Of a DNA stretch of 64,000 nucleotides, positions 8,488-16,750 are shown one piece after another. The notes below the pieces were generated by a model. The model ran no database searches and was not told the DNA's origin. It worked only from the letters and a program-made list of their open reading frames with translations. Origin of the DNA: Streptomyces sp. F001 (GTDB lineage: Bacteria; Actinomycetota; Actinomycetes; Streptomycetales; Streptomycetaceae); NCBI RefSeq assembly GCF_004187715.1, contig NZ_QZWF01000002.1, positions 62,001 through 126,000 of the forward strand. The letters run 5' to 3'. Position numbers and translations under genes: made by a program. Positions within the stretch are counted from its first letter, which is position 1. Each line of letters starts with the position of its first letter.

Positions 8488-9711
8488 TCACCGTCCGGTG
8501 GTGAACGTAAGGGCCTTTGTGGGATGCCATTCGAAGAGCAGGACGGTGGCGTCGTCCGTGAGGTGGTGCTGCTGGTGGTCAAGGATGGCGTGCACGAGAC
8601 GGCGCAAGACTTCGAATGCGGGTTCACCGGCGGCGGTGGCGCGGAGGATGAAGTCGACGAAGCGCTCCTCCCCGAAAAGTTCGCCGTCTGAGGACCGGGC
8701 GTCGACGACGCCGTCGGTATAGCACAGAACGCGATCTCCGGGTTCCAGCTGCGCGGAGTGGATGCGCCGAGGGATGTCCGGGCGTGTGGGTCCCAACCCG
8801 AGAGGCAGCTCGGGAGGACTGTCGAAAGCGCCAGGGATGACATCGCGGCGACGCAGCAGGATGGGCGGGGGATGGCCGCAATTGGCCCAGCTGAGCTGTC
8901 CAGTGGTGCGGTGCAGGTGCAGGAACACGCCGGTCGCATAGCGGTCGGGGAACGCCTCGTGGATTGTGTGGTCGATGGTGTCGATGATGCGGGGTAGCTC
9001 CCCGCCGCTGCGGCGGGCATTGCGGCAGGCGGCCAGGGCGACGGAGGAGGTCAGTCCCGCGTACAGGTCATGACCCATGGCATCGATGACCGCAGCATGC
9101 AGGACGTCGCCCAAGAGGGCATGGTCGAAGGCATCGCCCCCCAGGTCGTAGGCCGGTTCCAGGATGGCGCTGGAAGTGACGTACGGCGTGCCTATGGACT
9201 TGGGCGGCAGGAACGCCCAGACCATCTCCGCCGGCAACTTCATGGACTGCCTGCGCTGCAGGTTGGCGTAGCTGTCACTGTGGGTTCCCTTGCTGATCAG
9301 GACGAAGGCGATGAGGGAGGCCAGCGCCCGGCAGCGGTTCAGGATGACGGCGTTGAGGTCCGGCACTTGGACCCCCAGGACGCCGATCCGTTCGACGCCA
9401 TCTATCACGGGCAGCCAGAGGGTCAACGCGCCGGAGTCGCTCTCGGCGATCCGAGCCGAGACGGTCCGGTATGCCCAGCCCGCCAAGCTGGAGTCGATGG
9501 GCAGACGCTGCGAGGAATCGCCGCGGCTGTCGGGAAGGGCGATCAGGTACTCCTGCCGTAGATCGGCGCAGTAGGCGGTCAGCCCGGTGATCCCCAGAGC
9601 CGAGTAGTGCCGCCGCAACAGCTCCGGCAGATCCTCGGGAGCCAGCTCGTGAAAGGCCTGCACCAGCTCATTCATGATCGTGTCGCTACCGGGGCCCGTG
9701 GGGTCGCTCAC
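8488..9711 (-). CDS. SpoIIE/PP2C-family serine phosphatase with GAF-like sensor
   Basis: About 407 residues. The N-terminal ~150 form a GAF-like region (APEDLPELLRRHYSALGITG onward). The C-terminal PP2C (SpoIIE) domain has the metal-binding motifs DLGGDAFD and DAMGHDLYAGL, then GHPPPILLR, CYTDGVVDAR and a DDATVLL end. It should dephosphorylate an anti-sigma antagonist or similar protein in the cytoplasm. The GTG at 9711 is preferred, because AGGTGA lies six bases before it; a GTG two codons upstream is also possible. No sigma, anti-sigma or antagonist gene is adjacent, so the target is unknown. It is the simplest of three SpoIIE-type phosphatases in this window. Confidence 0.85.
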   Translation of the reverse strand: MSDPTGPGSDTIMNELVQAFHELAPEDLPELLRRHYSALGITGLTAYCADLRQEYLIALPDSRGDSSQRLPIDSSLAGWAYRTVSARIAESDSGALTLWLPVIDGVERIGVLGVQVPDLNAVILNRCRALASLIAFVLISKGTHSDSYANLQRRQSMKLPAEMVWAFLPPKSIGTPYVTSSAILEPAYDLGGDAFDHALLGDVLHAAVIDAMGHDLYAGLTSSVALAACRNARRSGGELPRIIDTIDHTIHEAFPDRYATGVFLHLHRTTGQLSWANCGHPPPILLRRRDVIPGAFDSPPELPLGLGPTRPDIPRRIHSAQLEPGDRVLCYTDGVVDARSSDGELFGEERFVDFILRATAAGEPAFEVLRRLVHAILDHQQHHLTDDATVLLFEWHPTKALTFTTGR

Positions 9712-9974
9712 AGCCACTCACCTGCTGTCCTGCGCTGGCCTTTCTGGCGTCCCTTTCCACCGTAGGAGACCACGACCGATCCCGCCTGCGGCTCCGACGT
9801 TCTGCAACCTCGAACCCTTGACCAGATGACCTCTTCGTCCCGAAGCAACTCCTCTGAGCCCCCGACCATGGGCCAGGGTGCCCCCTCACCTGCCGCCATG
9901 GTCCGCAGGTGTGCCCCCATGTGCGTCGCTGTACGTCGGCGTTGTCACGCAGTCAGACACTCAGGCCGGATGCG

Positions 9975-10289
9975 ATGACGCCGTCGCTGTTGTCAGGGGA
10001 GTTGGCAGCCGTCATGGTGATGCCCATGCCTGGACAGAGGAAAAGGAAGCGGCAAGCACGCGAGGAACATCAGCGAGCTTCCGCGGCCCTGGCGGTTGGA
10101 TGGTGCTGGGAAGTCATCTGTGAAACGGAGGACTCCGACCAGCTCCGGGCGCGGCTGCGTAGCCTCCAGGAGGAGCGACCTGATACTGATCCTTCCCAGG
10201 ACGCAACCATCGACACCTTGTGCGGGCGGCTGAAGCACCCGATCACCTATCGGTTGAGCGTGCTCGCGCCCCAAGAGCCGAGCGAGTGA
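9975..10289 (+). CDS. Hypothetical small protein
   Basis: A possible 104-residue protein with a basic start (GQRKRKRQAREEHQR), a tryptophan-containing middle (VGWCWEV) and a C-terminus rich in leucine and arginine. I recognise no family. Codon bias is weaker than in neighbouring genes and there is no good Shine-Dalgarno before 9975; a start at 10014 is equally possible. It lies alone in a gene-poor stretch (9712-10611). It could equally be a remnant. Confidence 0.3.
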   Translation: MTPSLLSGELAAVMVMPMPGQRKRKRQAREEHQRASAALAVGWCWEVICETEDSDQLRARLRSLQEERPDTDPSQDATIDTLCGRLKHPITYRLSVLAPQEPSE

Positions 10290-10611
10290 GTCAGGGACCC
10301 GCGCGGGTGATGGGGGTCAATGTTCCAGCCAAGCCCGGCGCATCGAGGGTCTCGGAGCACCTGTTTGGAAGATCTCGTATGTGGATGCGTGCTGACCTAG
10401 CAAGCCGCTGACCTGGTAGTTTCCGGCGTCCTCACCGAGATTCCCCGTTGTTCCCGAGCGTCGCTGTTCCCTCGGGCACGCGGAGGGCACGTATGCCCTT
10501 CTCCCGGAGCTCATCCGGCTGTTCCTGAGCTTCGACCGGCTCTCCCAGCCACTCCGTGCCACACAGGCCGCAGGCCCGCCAGGCTCCCCCGTCCCAGCGG
10601 GCTCCTGTGTG
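10290..10611. other. Gap without a recognisable gene
   Basis: 322 bases between the hypothetical gene and the excalibur gene. All frames give only short, arginine- or serine-rich readings. No convincing hairpin, tRNA or repeat was seen. Confidence 0.5.
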
Positions 10612-11043
10612 TCAGCCCCAGTCGCAGCCCGTGCCGTCGCCGTCGCGGTCGAGGTGGCTGCCGTAGCCGGGCTCGCCCTGGTGGACGGGTGCGGCTCCGG
10701 CGGCCCGGGCCGCGGCGCAGTTCTCGTAGTAGACGCTGCCCCCACCGCTGTCGCTGCCGGTGTCGGAGGCGGACTCGGCGGTGACAGTCTCCGTGACCTC
10801 AACCTCCACGGTTTCCGTCACGGTGGGCGCAGGCTTCGGCTTGGCGGCGGCGGTCATGGTGGCGGTGACGGTCGCGGTGGGCTGTGCCTTGGCCGTGGCC
10901 GGCTTCGCGTCGTCCGTCGGCTGCGAGTCGCTGGCGCCGGCCCCGATGCCGAGGAAGAAGGTAAGGCCGAGTGCGGGCAGCACGTAGCGCTTCCGCGCCC
11001 ACTTCGGCGCTGGCCGCGGCGTGGTGGTGTACGGGTTGGTCAT
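10612..11043 (-). CDS. Excalibur calcium-binding domain protein, membrane-anchored
   Basis: A 143-residue protein with a short cytoplasmic start (MTNPYTTTP), one hydrophobic segment at about residues 20-38, a threonine/alanine/valine-rich low-complexity linker (TVTATMT, TVTETVEVEVTETV) and a C-terminal excalibur domain (YYENCAAARAAG ... DRDGDGTGCDW). The DxDxDG motif and paired cysteines are those of the calcium-binding excalibur fold. It probably sits outside the cell on one membrane anchor or after signal cleavage. A GGGGGG purine stretch precedes the ATG at 11043. Such small exported proteins are common in Streptomyces; their role is not known. Confidence 0.78.
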   Translation of the reverse strand: MTNPYTTTPRPAPKWARKRYVLPALGLTFFLGIGAGASDSQPTDDAKPATAKAQPTATVTATMTAAAKPKPAPTVTETVEVEVTETVTAESASDTGSDSGGGSVYYENCAAARAAGAAPVHQGEPGYGSHLDRDGDGTGCDWG

Positions 11044-11359
11044 GTCGCCCCCCTGATTGATTCTGGGAGGGCTGAGAGTAGCGATTTGGTGGAGGACTTG
11101 TGCTTTTCTCGTGGAGGGGTCGCCTTTTCGTGACGCGCGGCCTTCTTCGGTGCGTCCAGCTGTCGGGTCCGCCGCCGCGCCATTCGATGCCCGTAGCCCG
11201 CACGACGTCCATCTCGTGGAAGCCTTGCAGGTCGGCGTTCTGCATGAGCGCGGCAATGTCGCGGACGCTGTACGCCCGCCCGCGGATCTCCCCGTCGATG
11301 CGCACGCGCCGGCCGCCGTCCTCGTCGGGCGGGTAGATGACGACGCGTGCGGTGGCCAT
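10799..11359 (-). CDS. Small conserved hypothetical protein with a run-on C-terminus
   Basis: The first ~68 residues (MATARVVIYPPDEDGGRRV ... GIEWRGGGPDSW) look like a small conserved Streptomyces protein, with a predicted beta-rich start, that I know only as hypothetical. Relatives I recall end soon after the GGGP[DE] motif. Here the frame runs on for over 100 more residues of arginine/proline/histidine-rich sequence and overlaps the excalibur gene by 245 bases in another frame, which is implausible as real coding. A lost stop or an indel near 11150 is inferred; the true gene is probably about 11150-11359. Confidence 0.5.
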   Translation of the reverse strand: MATARVVIYPPDEDGGRRVRIDGEIRGRAYSVRDIAALMQNADLQGFHEMDVVRATGIEWRGGGPDSWTHRRRPRVTKRRPLHEKSTSPPPNRYSQPSQNQSGGRHDQPVHHHAAASAEVGAEALRAARTRPYLLPRHRGRRQRLAADGRREAGHGQGTAHRDRHRHHDRRRQAEACAHRDGNRGG

Positions 11360-11455
11360 GGGTCCAGGGTGTGGGTGTCGGGCCTGTGCTGCACGTTGGG
11401 CGGTGGATGGACGCCCGCCCCTTGGTCCAGAGGCGGACGCCGCAGTGTGGTGTAG

Positions 11456-11731
11456 TCAGCTGGCCTTCTGCTGCTCCCGAATTTCGTGGACGCTAGCGGT
11501 GAGGGTGCCGTCGTTCTGTTCGTAGTGGGACAGGGCGAGGCCGAGGCCGAAGAAGGTGGGGGCCCATTCGCCGACGAAGATTCCCCACCTGTCGGCGCGG
11601 GCGACCCCGGCGCCGGGCTCGGCGTTGAGGCTGGTGACCCAGGCGGCGACGGCGAGGCCGATGGATGCCATGCCGGCCATGTAGGCGTGTTCACTGCGGA
11701 TGCCCATTTCATGCATCTTTTGGATGACCAT
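11456..11731 (-). CDS. Small two-helix membrane protein
   Basis: A 91-residue protein with two hydrophobic segments, about residues 13-32 (HAYMAGMASIGLAVAAWVTS) and 47-66 (WGIFVGEWAPTFFGLGLALS), and a charged C-terminus. The start at 11731 has GGAG about eight bases upstream. I recall similar small proteins near Streptomyces plasmid or integrative-element genes, but no transfer or integrase gene is present here, so a mobile link is only an inference. Function unknown. Confidence 0.65.
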   Translation of the reverse strand: MVIQKMHEMGIRSEHAYMAGMASIGLAVAAWVTSLNAEPGAGVARADRWGIFVGEWAPTFFGLGLALSHYEQNDGTLTASVHEIREQQKAS

Positions 11732-11871
11732 GGGGTGACTCCGTTCTGTGGGGGTTAAGGGTCGGAGTGCCCCCGGCATGTGCCGCTATTCATCCTGTTT
11801 GAGGTGTTATGTCTGCTTCGGGGCGCGGGTGTCGCTCGGAGGCTGGTTGGGGCGCGGAAGTCTCGCAGCGC

Positions 11872-12207
11872 CTAGTCGAGAATCCCCAGCTCGGTGTCCG
11901 GCAGGCGGTGCGGGCACGGGGCGATGCCGTCGGTGAGCGCCCGCAGCGCCTGGTCGCGGGCGACGCCTCTGGAACGTTTGCCTGCCATGTGGCAGTCGCC
12001 TCGGTGGACGTAGGCGGCTGGCACGTCGCGGCTCAGGCTCTGCTCGATGAGCCGGTCCGGCGCCGGGGGACGGGCTTGGATGGCGCGCTGGCGCTGCGCC
12101 TCTCGCTGCTGGGCTGCCGCGATCCACCGTCGGGTGCGCTCGAGGTCTTGCTGCTGGACTCGTTCGAGGAAGCGCAGCATCTCGAGCCGGGACGGCTGAT
12201 CGTTCAC
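11872..12207 (-). CDS. DUF6233 family protein
   Basis: A 111-residue protein starting at a GTG (12207). It follows the DUF6233 pattern: an N-terminal coiled-coil-like helix (RLEMLRFLERVQQQDLERTRRW), then PAPDRLIE, a VHRGDC motif, the MAGKRSRGVARDQALRALTDG helix and the PDTELGILD end. From memory, relatives end in a C-P-x-C pair before PDT; here it reads CPHR, so the second cysteine is missing. The first cysteine motif (GDC) is intact. The family is restricted to actinomycetes and has no known function. Confidence 0.8.
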   Translation of the reverse strand: MNDQPSRLEMLRFLERVQQQDLERTRRWIAAAQQREAQRQRAIQARPPAPDRLIEQSLSRDVPAAYVHRGDCHMAGKRSRGVARDQALRALTDGIAPCPHRLPDTELGILD

Positions 12208-12488
12208 GTGTTCGCTTCTGTGATCTCGGGGGCCTACTGCAATCCCCGGCTCGCTTGAGGAGCAGTATGAATGACACATCCTGCAAACCCTCGCCGTGCC
12301 CCCAGCCTCCCTCGACCCGGCTCCCACAGACTGGCTCCGGGCGCCGTGGTGCCGCAACCGGCTCGGCGACGCTTGTACGCGCCGCTCCTAGGCCGCTTCG
12401 TGCCGCACCCGCTCCCTGCCTCTACCCACACTCTCCCCAGCTCGCATCCCGTACGCCGTCGACCCACACACCGTGGAGCAGGCGTGGT

Positions 12489-12680
12489 TCATGGCGTCCA
12501 GGTGGAGCGCGCCACTGTACGAACGACCTGGGCCCCGCCGGGCAGCGCCCACTGGCCGGTGTCGCGGTGTCGCTGGAGGAGGATGGCGCCTTCGTCGTTG
12601 ACCACGAGCAGGTTGCTGGCGGGGATGAGAGTGTTGGCCTTGGGAGCCTTGAGGTCGTAGTAGTACTCGGTCCTGCCGAC
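12489..12680 (-). pseudogene. NUDIX hydrolase stub
   Basis: About 60 residues read RTEYYYDLKAPKANTLIPAS, then LLVVNDEGAILLQRHRD and TGQWALPGGAQ. That is the start of a NUDIX hydrolase of the kind often found beside XRE regulators in Streptomyces. The frame then turns into unrelated sequence before the Nudix box (GX5EX7REUXEEXGU), so the catalytic motif is gone. There is also no normal start: the codon where ATG is expected is GTC. It follows the broken XRE gene by eight bases. Confidence 0.65.
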
Positions 12681-12687
12681 GGTGGTG

Positions 12688-13436
12688 CTACTCCTGCCTG
12701 TCGGGCGCCCAGGGGCGCGCGGATGCCCACACGGCCTCGAAGCTGTCGCTGTACCGCTGGAACCACTCCCCGCCGTCTGTGCTGCGGAGCTGGAGTAGCG
12801 GGTTGGCGCTGGCCGGCTGGCCCCAGATGTGCGGGTTGACCATGAGGTGGTCGTCGTATCGGAAGATCGAGTTGTAGAGGGTCGTGTCGTGAAGGCGCAC
12901 CTCACTGCCCGGGTAGCCGACGAGGTCGCGGTAGTACGTGAGGGACGCCTTGATCTTGGCCGCGAGCGTGTCTCCGATGCCCTCCTCCCTGCCTCTGATG
13001 CGGACTGCCTCCCCGTCCGGATCGCCGAAGCACAGCCGCACGCGAACTCCTGCCTGCGTCCTTTCCTGGAGCATCCTCGCGATGTGCGGGTTCGTCTGTG
13101 CGAAGAAGGTCCTGGAGAAAACGAGCACGTCCACCTGCTTCATGGCGCCAGAAGCAGGGAGAGCCACACATCGCCGGGGGCGCTCGCCCGGTTGGGATAG
13201 GTGTCAACGAGTTCCGAGCGGGCCGTACCGGGCCGTTGAGCTCCCTGGCCGTTCTCCGGCCACAGGTATGTCTCGTCTACGCGCAGCAGGTTCGCGACCG
13301 TCCAACGGTGCCGGCGGTGGGGGACCCGGCCACCAACCCACCGGCTGGCGGTCTTGGGATCCATGGAGCAGGCTTCGGTCAACTCCTCCACCGTCAGGCC
13401 GCGTTGCACAAGCGCGGAACGCAGTCGCTCATTCAC
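12688..13436 (-). pseudogene. XRE-family regulator split by a frameshift at an ATGA
   Basis: Two frames together make one normal protein. Frame 1 (13436 to 13140, GTG start, 98 residues) has the helix-turn-helix (LTVEELTEACSMDPKTASRWVGGRV) and the DETYLWP linker. Frame 2 (13143 to 12688, 151 residues) has the usual C-terminal domain (QVDVLVFSRTFF, LCFGDPD, LHDTTLYNSIFRYDDHLMVN). Relatives carry both in one chain. Here the first frame stops in TGA and the second opens with ATG at the same ATGA, with no residues lost in the alignment, so a single-base change is inferred. Two coupled peptides could still be made. Confidence 0.65.
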
Positions 13437-13811
13437 TCAGGCAAGCCAATCGGACCGGGACAGCGGGCCGCAAGTGCGATGGCACGCTGGTCGTGTCATT
13501 GGCGGGGGAACTCGCTGAGAGCCACGGAGGAGACTACTTCCAGGCTGATCGATGCCTTCTCCGCTGCTCGCGGCGCGAAGGGACAGAGTGTCGGCCGCGG
13601 AGGCTGTGGCTGCTGCGCGAGTCCCGCCAGCGCAAGAGGGTCACTGCCTGCCGTAATCCCTCGTGCCCGCCACGGCGTGCCGCGCCGTGGGCGAGGCCGC
13701 GGCCGCACCGGGTTCACTAGGCTTGCCAGGCAACAGCAGGTCAGCGGGGCATTCAGGAACGCCTGGCCACCGACCCGGAGTACAAGGTGGTGTCCAGCGG
13801 TGGAGAAGCGG
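13437..13811. other. Gap without a recognisable gene
   Basis: 375 bases between the divergent XRE and sensor-phosphatase genes. Open frames here are unsupported arginine-rich readings. It should hold both promoters; I see no clear operator. Confidence 0.5.
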
Positions 13812-16232
13812 ATGACGGAGTTCAGCGAGATCCATGACGATCCGTTCGCCCTGCACCTTGCCGCCTTGGCGGTGCTCGACGACCGGGGAGTCGTGGTCGG
13901 ATGGAACCGGCGGGCTCAGGAACTGCTCGGCTATCCGGGCACAGCCGTGATCGGTCGTCCGGCGTTCGAGGTCCTTGTCGATCCTCCTGATCTGCCGGCT
14001 GTCACTGAGGCCGCGGCGAGGTGCAGGAGAGCCGGCGGCTGGTTCGGCGTGCTCACATTGCGGCACCGCGACGGGCGGCTCGTGGAGATGGGGCTCAGGG
14101 CCCATGAGCTGTCACGCGATGGCCGGGTCCGTGAGTGGTTTCTTGCGGGGGCACTCGCGGTTGACGTCCTGGAGTGGCAAAGGGACCGGGCGGTCCTGGA
14201 CGGGTTGTACCGCCGGTGTCCGATCGGCCTGGTCGTCCACGGTCCCGACCTGAGGCTTCTGCGGGTCAACCGGGCCATCGAACGCTTCAGCGGCGTCCCG
14301 GCAGCGGAGTTTCGGGGGCTGCCCACCGGCTGTTTCCTCGTCCCCGACGATGCACGCAGGGCCGTGGACCGGGTGCGCCAGGTGATGGAGACCGGAAGGC
14401 CGATGGTCTACTCCGAGCAGTTCGTTCGCCTGGAGTGGGATCCGGCACGGGAGCAGGTCGCGATGGTTTCCTCCTTCCCGATGGAGGATGCGTCCGGCCG
14501 CGTCCTGGGCGTGGCCGAGATGATCGAGGACATCACCGAACGCCATCGGGCCCAGCGTCGGCTCGCGCTCCTGGACCAGGCCGCCAGCCGTATCGGAACC
14601 ACCCTGGATGTGGGAGAGACCGCCCGGGAACTTGCCGAGGTGGTGGTGCCTCACCTCGCCGACCACGCGTCGGTGGACCTGCTTCAACCCGTGACGCGCG
14701 GTGAGGAACTGGCGCGGGGCCTGGCGGGGCCGGTGGTCCGCGTGGGCGCCAACAGCGTCGGCGCCCAGCAAGCCGGCCCGCCCCATCCCCACGGCGAGCC
14801 GGTGGAGTTCGGGCCTGACACACCCCAGGCCAGATGCCTGGCCGAAGGACAGCCCGTCCTGGAACCGGTTCTCCCGCCCGACTGGTTCTCGGCGGAAGGC
14901 CGCCAGGGGGCCCACGCTCCGGACCTGGGCGCTCACTCGTTGATCGTGGTCCCTGTGGCCGCGCGGGGCCTGGTGCTGGGCGTGATGACCTTGTGGCGTT
15001 CGCGCCGCCCCGATCCCTTCGAGGCGGACGATCTCACCCTCGCCCAGGAACTCGCCTCGCGCGCCGCCGTCGCCATCGACAACGCCCGGCGCTTCACTCA
15101 GCAGCAGCAGACCGCGTTCGCCCTGCAGAGCAGCCTGCTGCCCCGGACGGTCCCGGACCAGTCGGCCGTCGAGGTGGCCCTGAGGTACCTGCCGGCCAGC
15201 GCGGCCCCGGGCCTGGGCGGCGACTGGTTCGACGTCATTCCCCTGTCCGGGGCCAGGGTCGCCCTCGTCGTCGGCGACGTGGTGGGACGCGGCATCCACG
15301 CCGCCGCCACGATGGGCCGGCTGCGCACCGCCGTACACACGCTCGCCAGTCTCGACCTGGAACCGGACGAGGTCCTCTCCCGCCTGGACGATCTGGTCCT
15401 TCTGCTGGCGGCCGAACAGGAAGCAGCCGGCGAACCGCCCGTGGGCGAGCAGGTCGTCGGCGCTACTTGCCTGTACGCCGTGTACGACCCGGTCTCCGGG
15501 CGGTGCTCCGCGGCCCGTGCCGGCCACCCGCCGCCGGTGGTGACCGCTCCGGACGGACAGGTGGCTCTGCTCGACCTGCCCGCCGGCCCACCGCTCGGCC
15601 TGGGCGGCCTGCCGTTCGAGGCCCGGGAGGTCGAACTGGCCAAGGGAAGCCTGCTGTGCCTGTACACCAACGGAATCATCGGCGAGCGTCACATCGATGC
15701 CGACGTCGGCCTGACCAAGTTGTGCGCCGCGCTCAGCCGTCCTGCGGACCCGCTGGAACGGACCTGCCAAGCGGTGGTCGACTCACTCGTGCCCGCGCGC
15801 CCCAGCGACGACGTCGCGTTGCTGATCGCCCGCACCCGCATGCTGCCGGCGGACGATGTCGCCTCCTGGCGTCTGCCGCTGGAGCCTGCCAGCGCCGCCC
15901 GGGCCCGGGCATTGACCTCGGCCAAGCTGAGCGAATGGGGCCTGGGGCACTTGGCGTTCACGACCGAGTTGATCGCCAGTGAACTGGTCACCAACGTCTA
16001 CCGCTACGCCAGTGGCCCCGCGACCCTGCGGCTGATCCGTGAACGGTGTCTGGTGTGCGAGGTCAGTGACACCAGCCACACCTCACCCCACCTGCGCCGC
16101 GCCCGTACCACCGACGAGGGCGGGCGCGGACTGTTCCTGGTGGCCCAGATGGCCGAACGCTGGGGCACCCGCTACACCCGCGAGGGCAAGACCGTGTGGA
16201 CCGAACAACCACTGGCCGGCATGTTCACCTGA
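13812..16232 (+). CDS. Sensor phosphatase: PAS-PAS-GAF-SpoIIE(PP2C)-HATPase_c
   Basis: An 806-residue multidomain protein. PAS domains lie at about residues 15-110 and 125-245, the second ending in the PAC-like GVAEMIEDITERHRAQRRL. A GAF domain is at about 255-430 and a SpoIIE-type PP2C domain at about 445-655 (GGDWFDVIPL, GDVVGRGIHAAA, GHPPPVV). A C-terminal HATPase_c anti-sigma-kinase-like domain is at about 670-800 (ELVTNVYRYA, DEGGRGLFLVAQMAERWGTR). One chain thus carries both a phosphatase and a kinase-like module, typical of Streptomyces partner-switching sensors. The ATG at 13812 has GGAG seven bases upstream; the frame is open far upstream but not coding. It is convergent with an ABM gene, and both have paralogs at 46.9-50.0 kb. 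Confidence 0.9.
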   Translation: MTEFSEIHDDPFALHLAALAVLDDRGVVVGWNRRAQELLGYPGTAVIGRPAFEVLVDPPDLPAVTEAAARCRRAGGWFGVLTLRHRDGRLVEMGLRAHELSRDGRVREWFLAGALAVDVLEWQRDRAVLDGLYRRCPIGLVVHGPDLRLLRVNRAIERFSGVPAAEFRGLPTGCFLVPDDARRAVDRVRQVMETGRPMVYSEQFVRLEWDPAREQVAMVSSFPMEDASGRVLGVAEMIEDITERHRAQRRLALLDQAASRIGTTLDVGETARELAEVVVPHLADHASVDLLQPVTRGEELARGLAGPVVRVGANSVGAQQAGPPHPHGEPVEFGPDTPQARCLAEGQPVLEPVLPPDWFSAEGRQGAHAPDLGAHSLIVVPVAARGLVLGVMTLWRSRRPDPFEADDLTLAQELASRAAVAIDNARRFTQQQQTAFALQSSLLPRTVPDQSAVEVALRYLPASAAPGLGGDWFDVIPLSGARVALVVGDVVGRGIHAAATMGRLRTAVHTLASLDLEPDEVLSRLDDLVLLLAAEQEAAGEPPVGEQVVGATCLYAVYDPVSGRCSAARAGHPPPVVTAPDGQVALLDLPAGPPLGLGGLPFEAREVELAKGSLLCLYTNGIIGERHIDADVGLTKLCAALSRPADPLERTCQAVVDSLVPARPSDDVALLIARTRMLPADDVASWRLPLEPASAARARALTSAKLSEWGLGHLAFTTELIASELVTNVYRYASGPATLRLIRERCLVCEVSDTSHTSPHLRRARTTDEGGRGLFLVAQMAERWGTRYTREGKTVWTEQPLAGMFT

Positions 16233-16303
16233 CCGTCTCGGGCCTCGCCGGGCGACCCCGGATCCGCCGAGGACGGCAGCGGCCGCACCCGGCGGCGGGA
16301 TCG

Positions 16304-16636
16304 CTAGTCCTGGCCGGGGACCGCCATCTCCCCGAGCAGCGACCAGTCGTGCTGCGGAACGCTCATGTTGACGATGCGCGGCGTCTCGGCCAGATGGGGC
16401 GGCAGCGTCTGCTGCGCAGCCTTGAAGTGCGCGGACCGCACATGCGCGACCCCGGCCTCGTCGTCGCGGAAAGCCTCCACCAGAACGTACTCCGTCGGGT
16501 TCTCCACACTGCGCGACCACTCGAACCACAGGCAACCGGGCTCGGCGCGCGTGGCCCGGGTGAAGTCAGCAGCGATCTCGGGCCAGCGGTCGGCGTGCTC
16601 GGGACGGACCCGGAACTTGGCGGTGATGAAGATCAT
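16304..16636 (-). CDS. ABM-domain (antibiotic biosynthesis monooxygenase family) protein
   Basis: A 110-residue single-domain ferredoxin-like protein (MIFITAKFRVRPEHADRWPE start, then GCLWFEWSRS, YVLVEAFRDDEAG and HFKAAQQTLPPHL). Family members act as dimeric cofactor-free monooxygenases, or as small-molecule-binding proteins; the exact role is unknown here. The copy at 49715-50047 is the same length and roughly 85% identical by eye. Both stand next to a large sensor phosphatase, which suggests block duplication or transfer. A 9-base tandem repeat lies just before its start. Confidence 0.85.
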   Translation of the reverse strand: MIFITAKFRVRPEHADRWPEIAADFTRATRAEPGCLWFEWSRSVENPTEYVLVEAFRDDEAGVAHVRSAHFKAAQQTLPPHLAETPRIVNMSVPQHDWSLLGEMAVPGQD

Positions 16637-16650
16637 GGGATTCCTTCGCT

Positions 16651-16686
16651 GATGTCTTGGATGTCTTGGATGTCTTGGATGTCTTG
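16651..16686. repeat. Tandem repeat, four copies of a 9-mer (GATGTCTTG)
   Basis: Four perfect head-to-tail copies of GATGTCTTG lie 15 bases upstream of the ABM start, between it and the end of the ABC operon. It may vary in copy number between strains. A short GC hairpin at 16696-16711 beside it could end the ABC operon. Confidence 0.9.
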
Positions 16687-16750
16687 GTGTCGTTTCCGCC
16701 GCGTGCGGCGGCGCGGGGGAGGGGAGGGTGGCGCGGGCGTGCCCGGCGGG

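Noticed and set aside
13098..13811. A 238-residue upstream extension of the first sensor phosphatase
   Set aside because: The frame is open but Arg/Cys-rich, overlaps the XRE gene in antisense, and lacks homology; the ATG at 13812 has a good Shine-Dalgarno and opens directly on the PAS domain.
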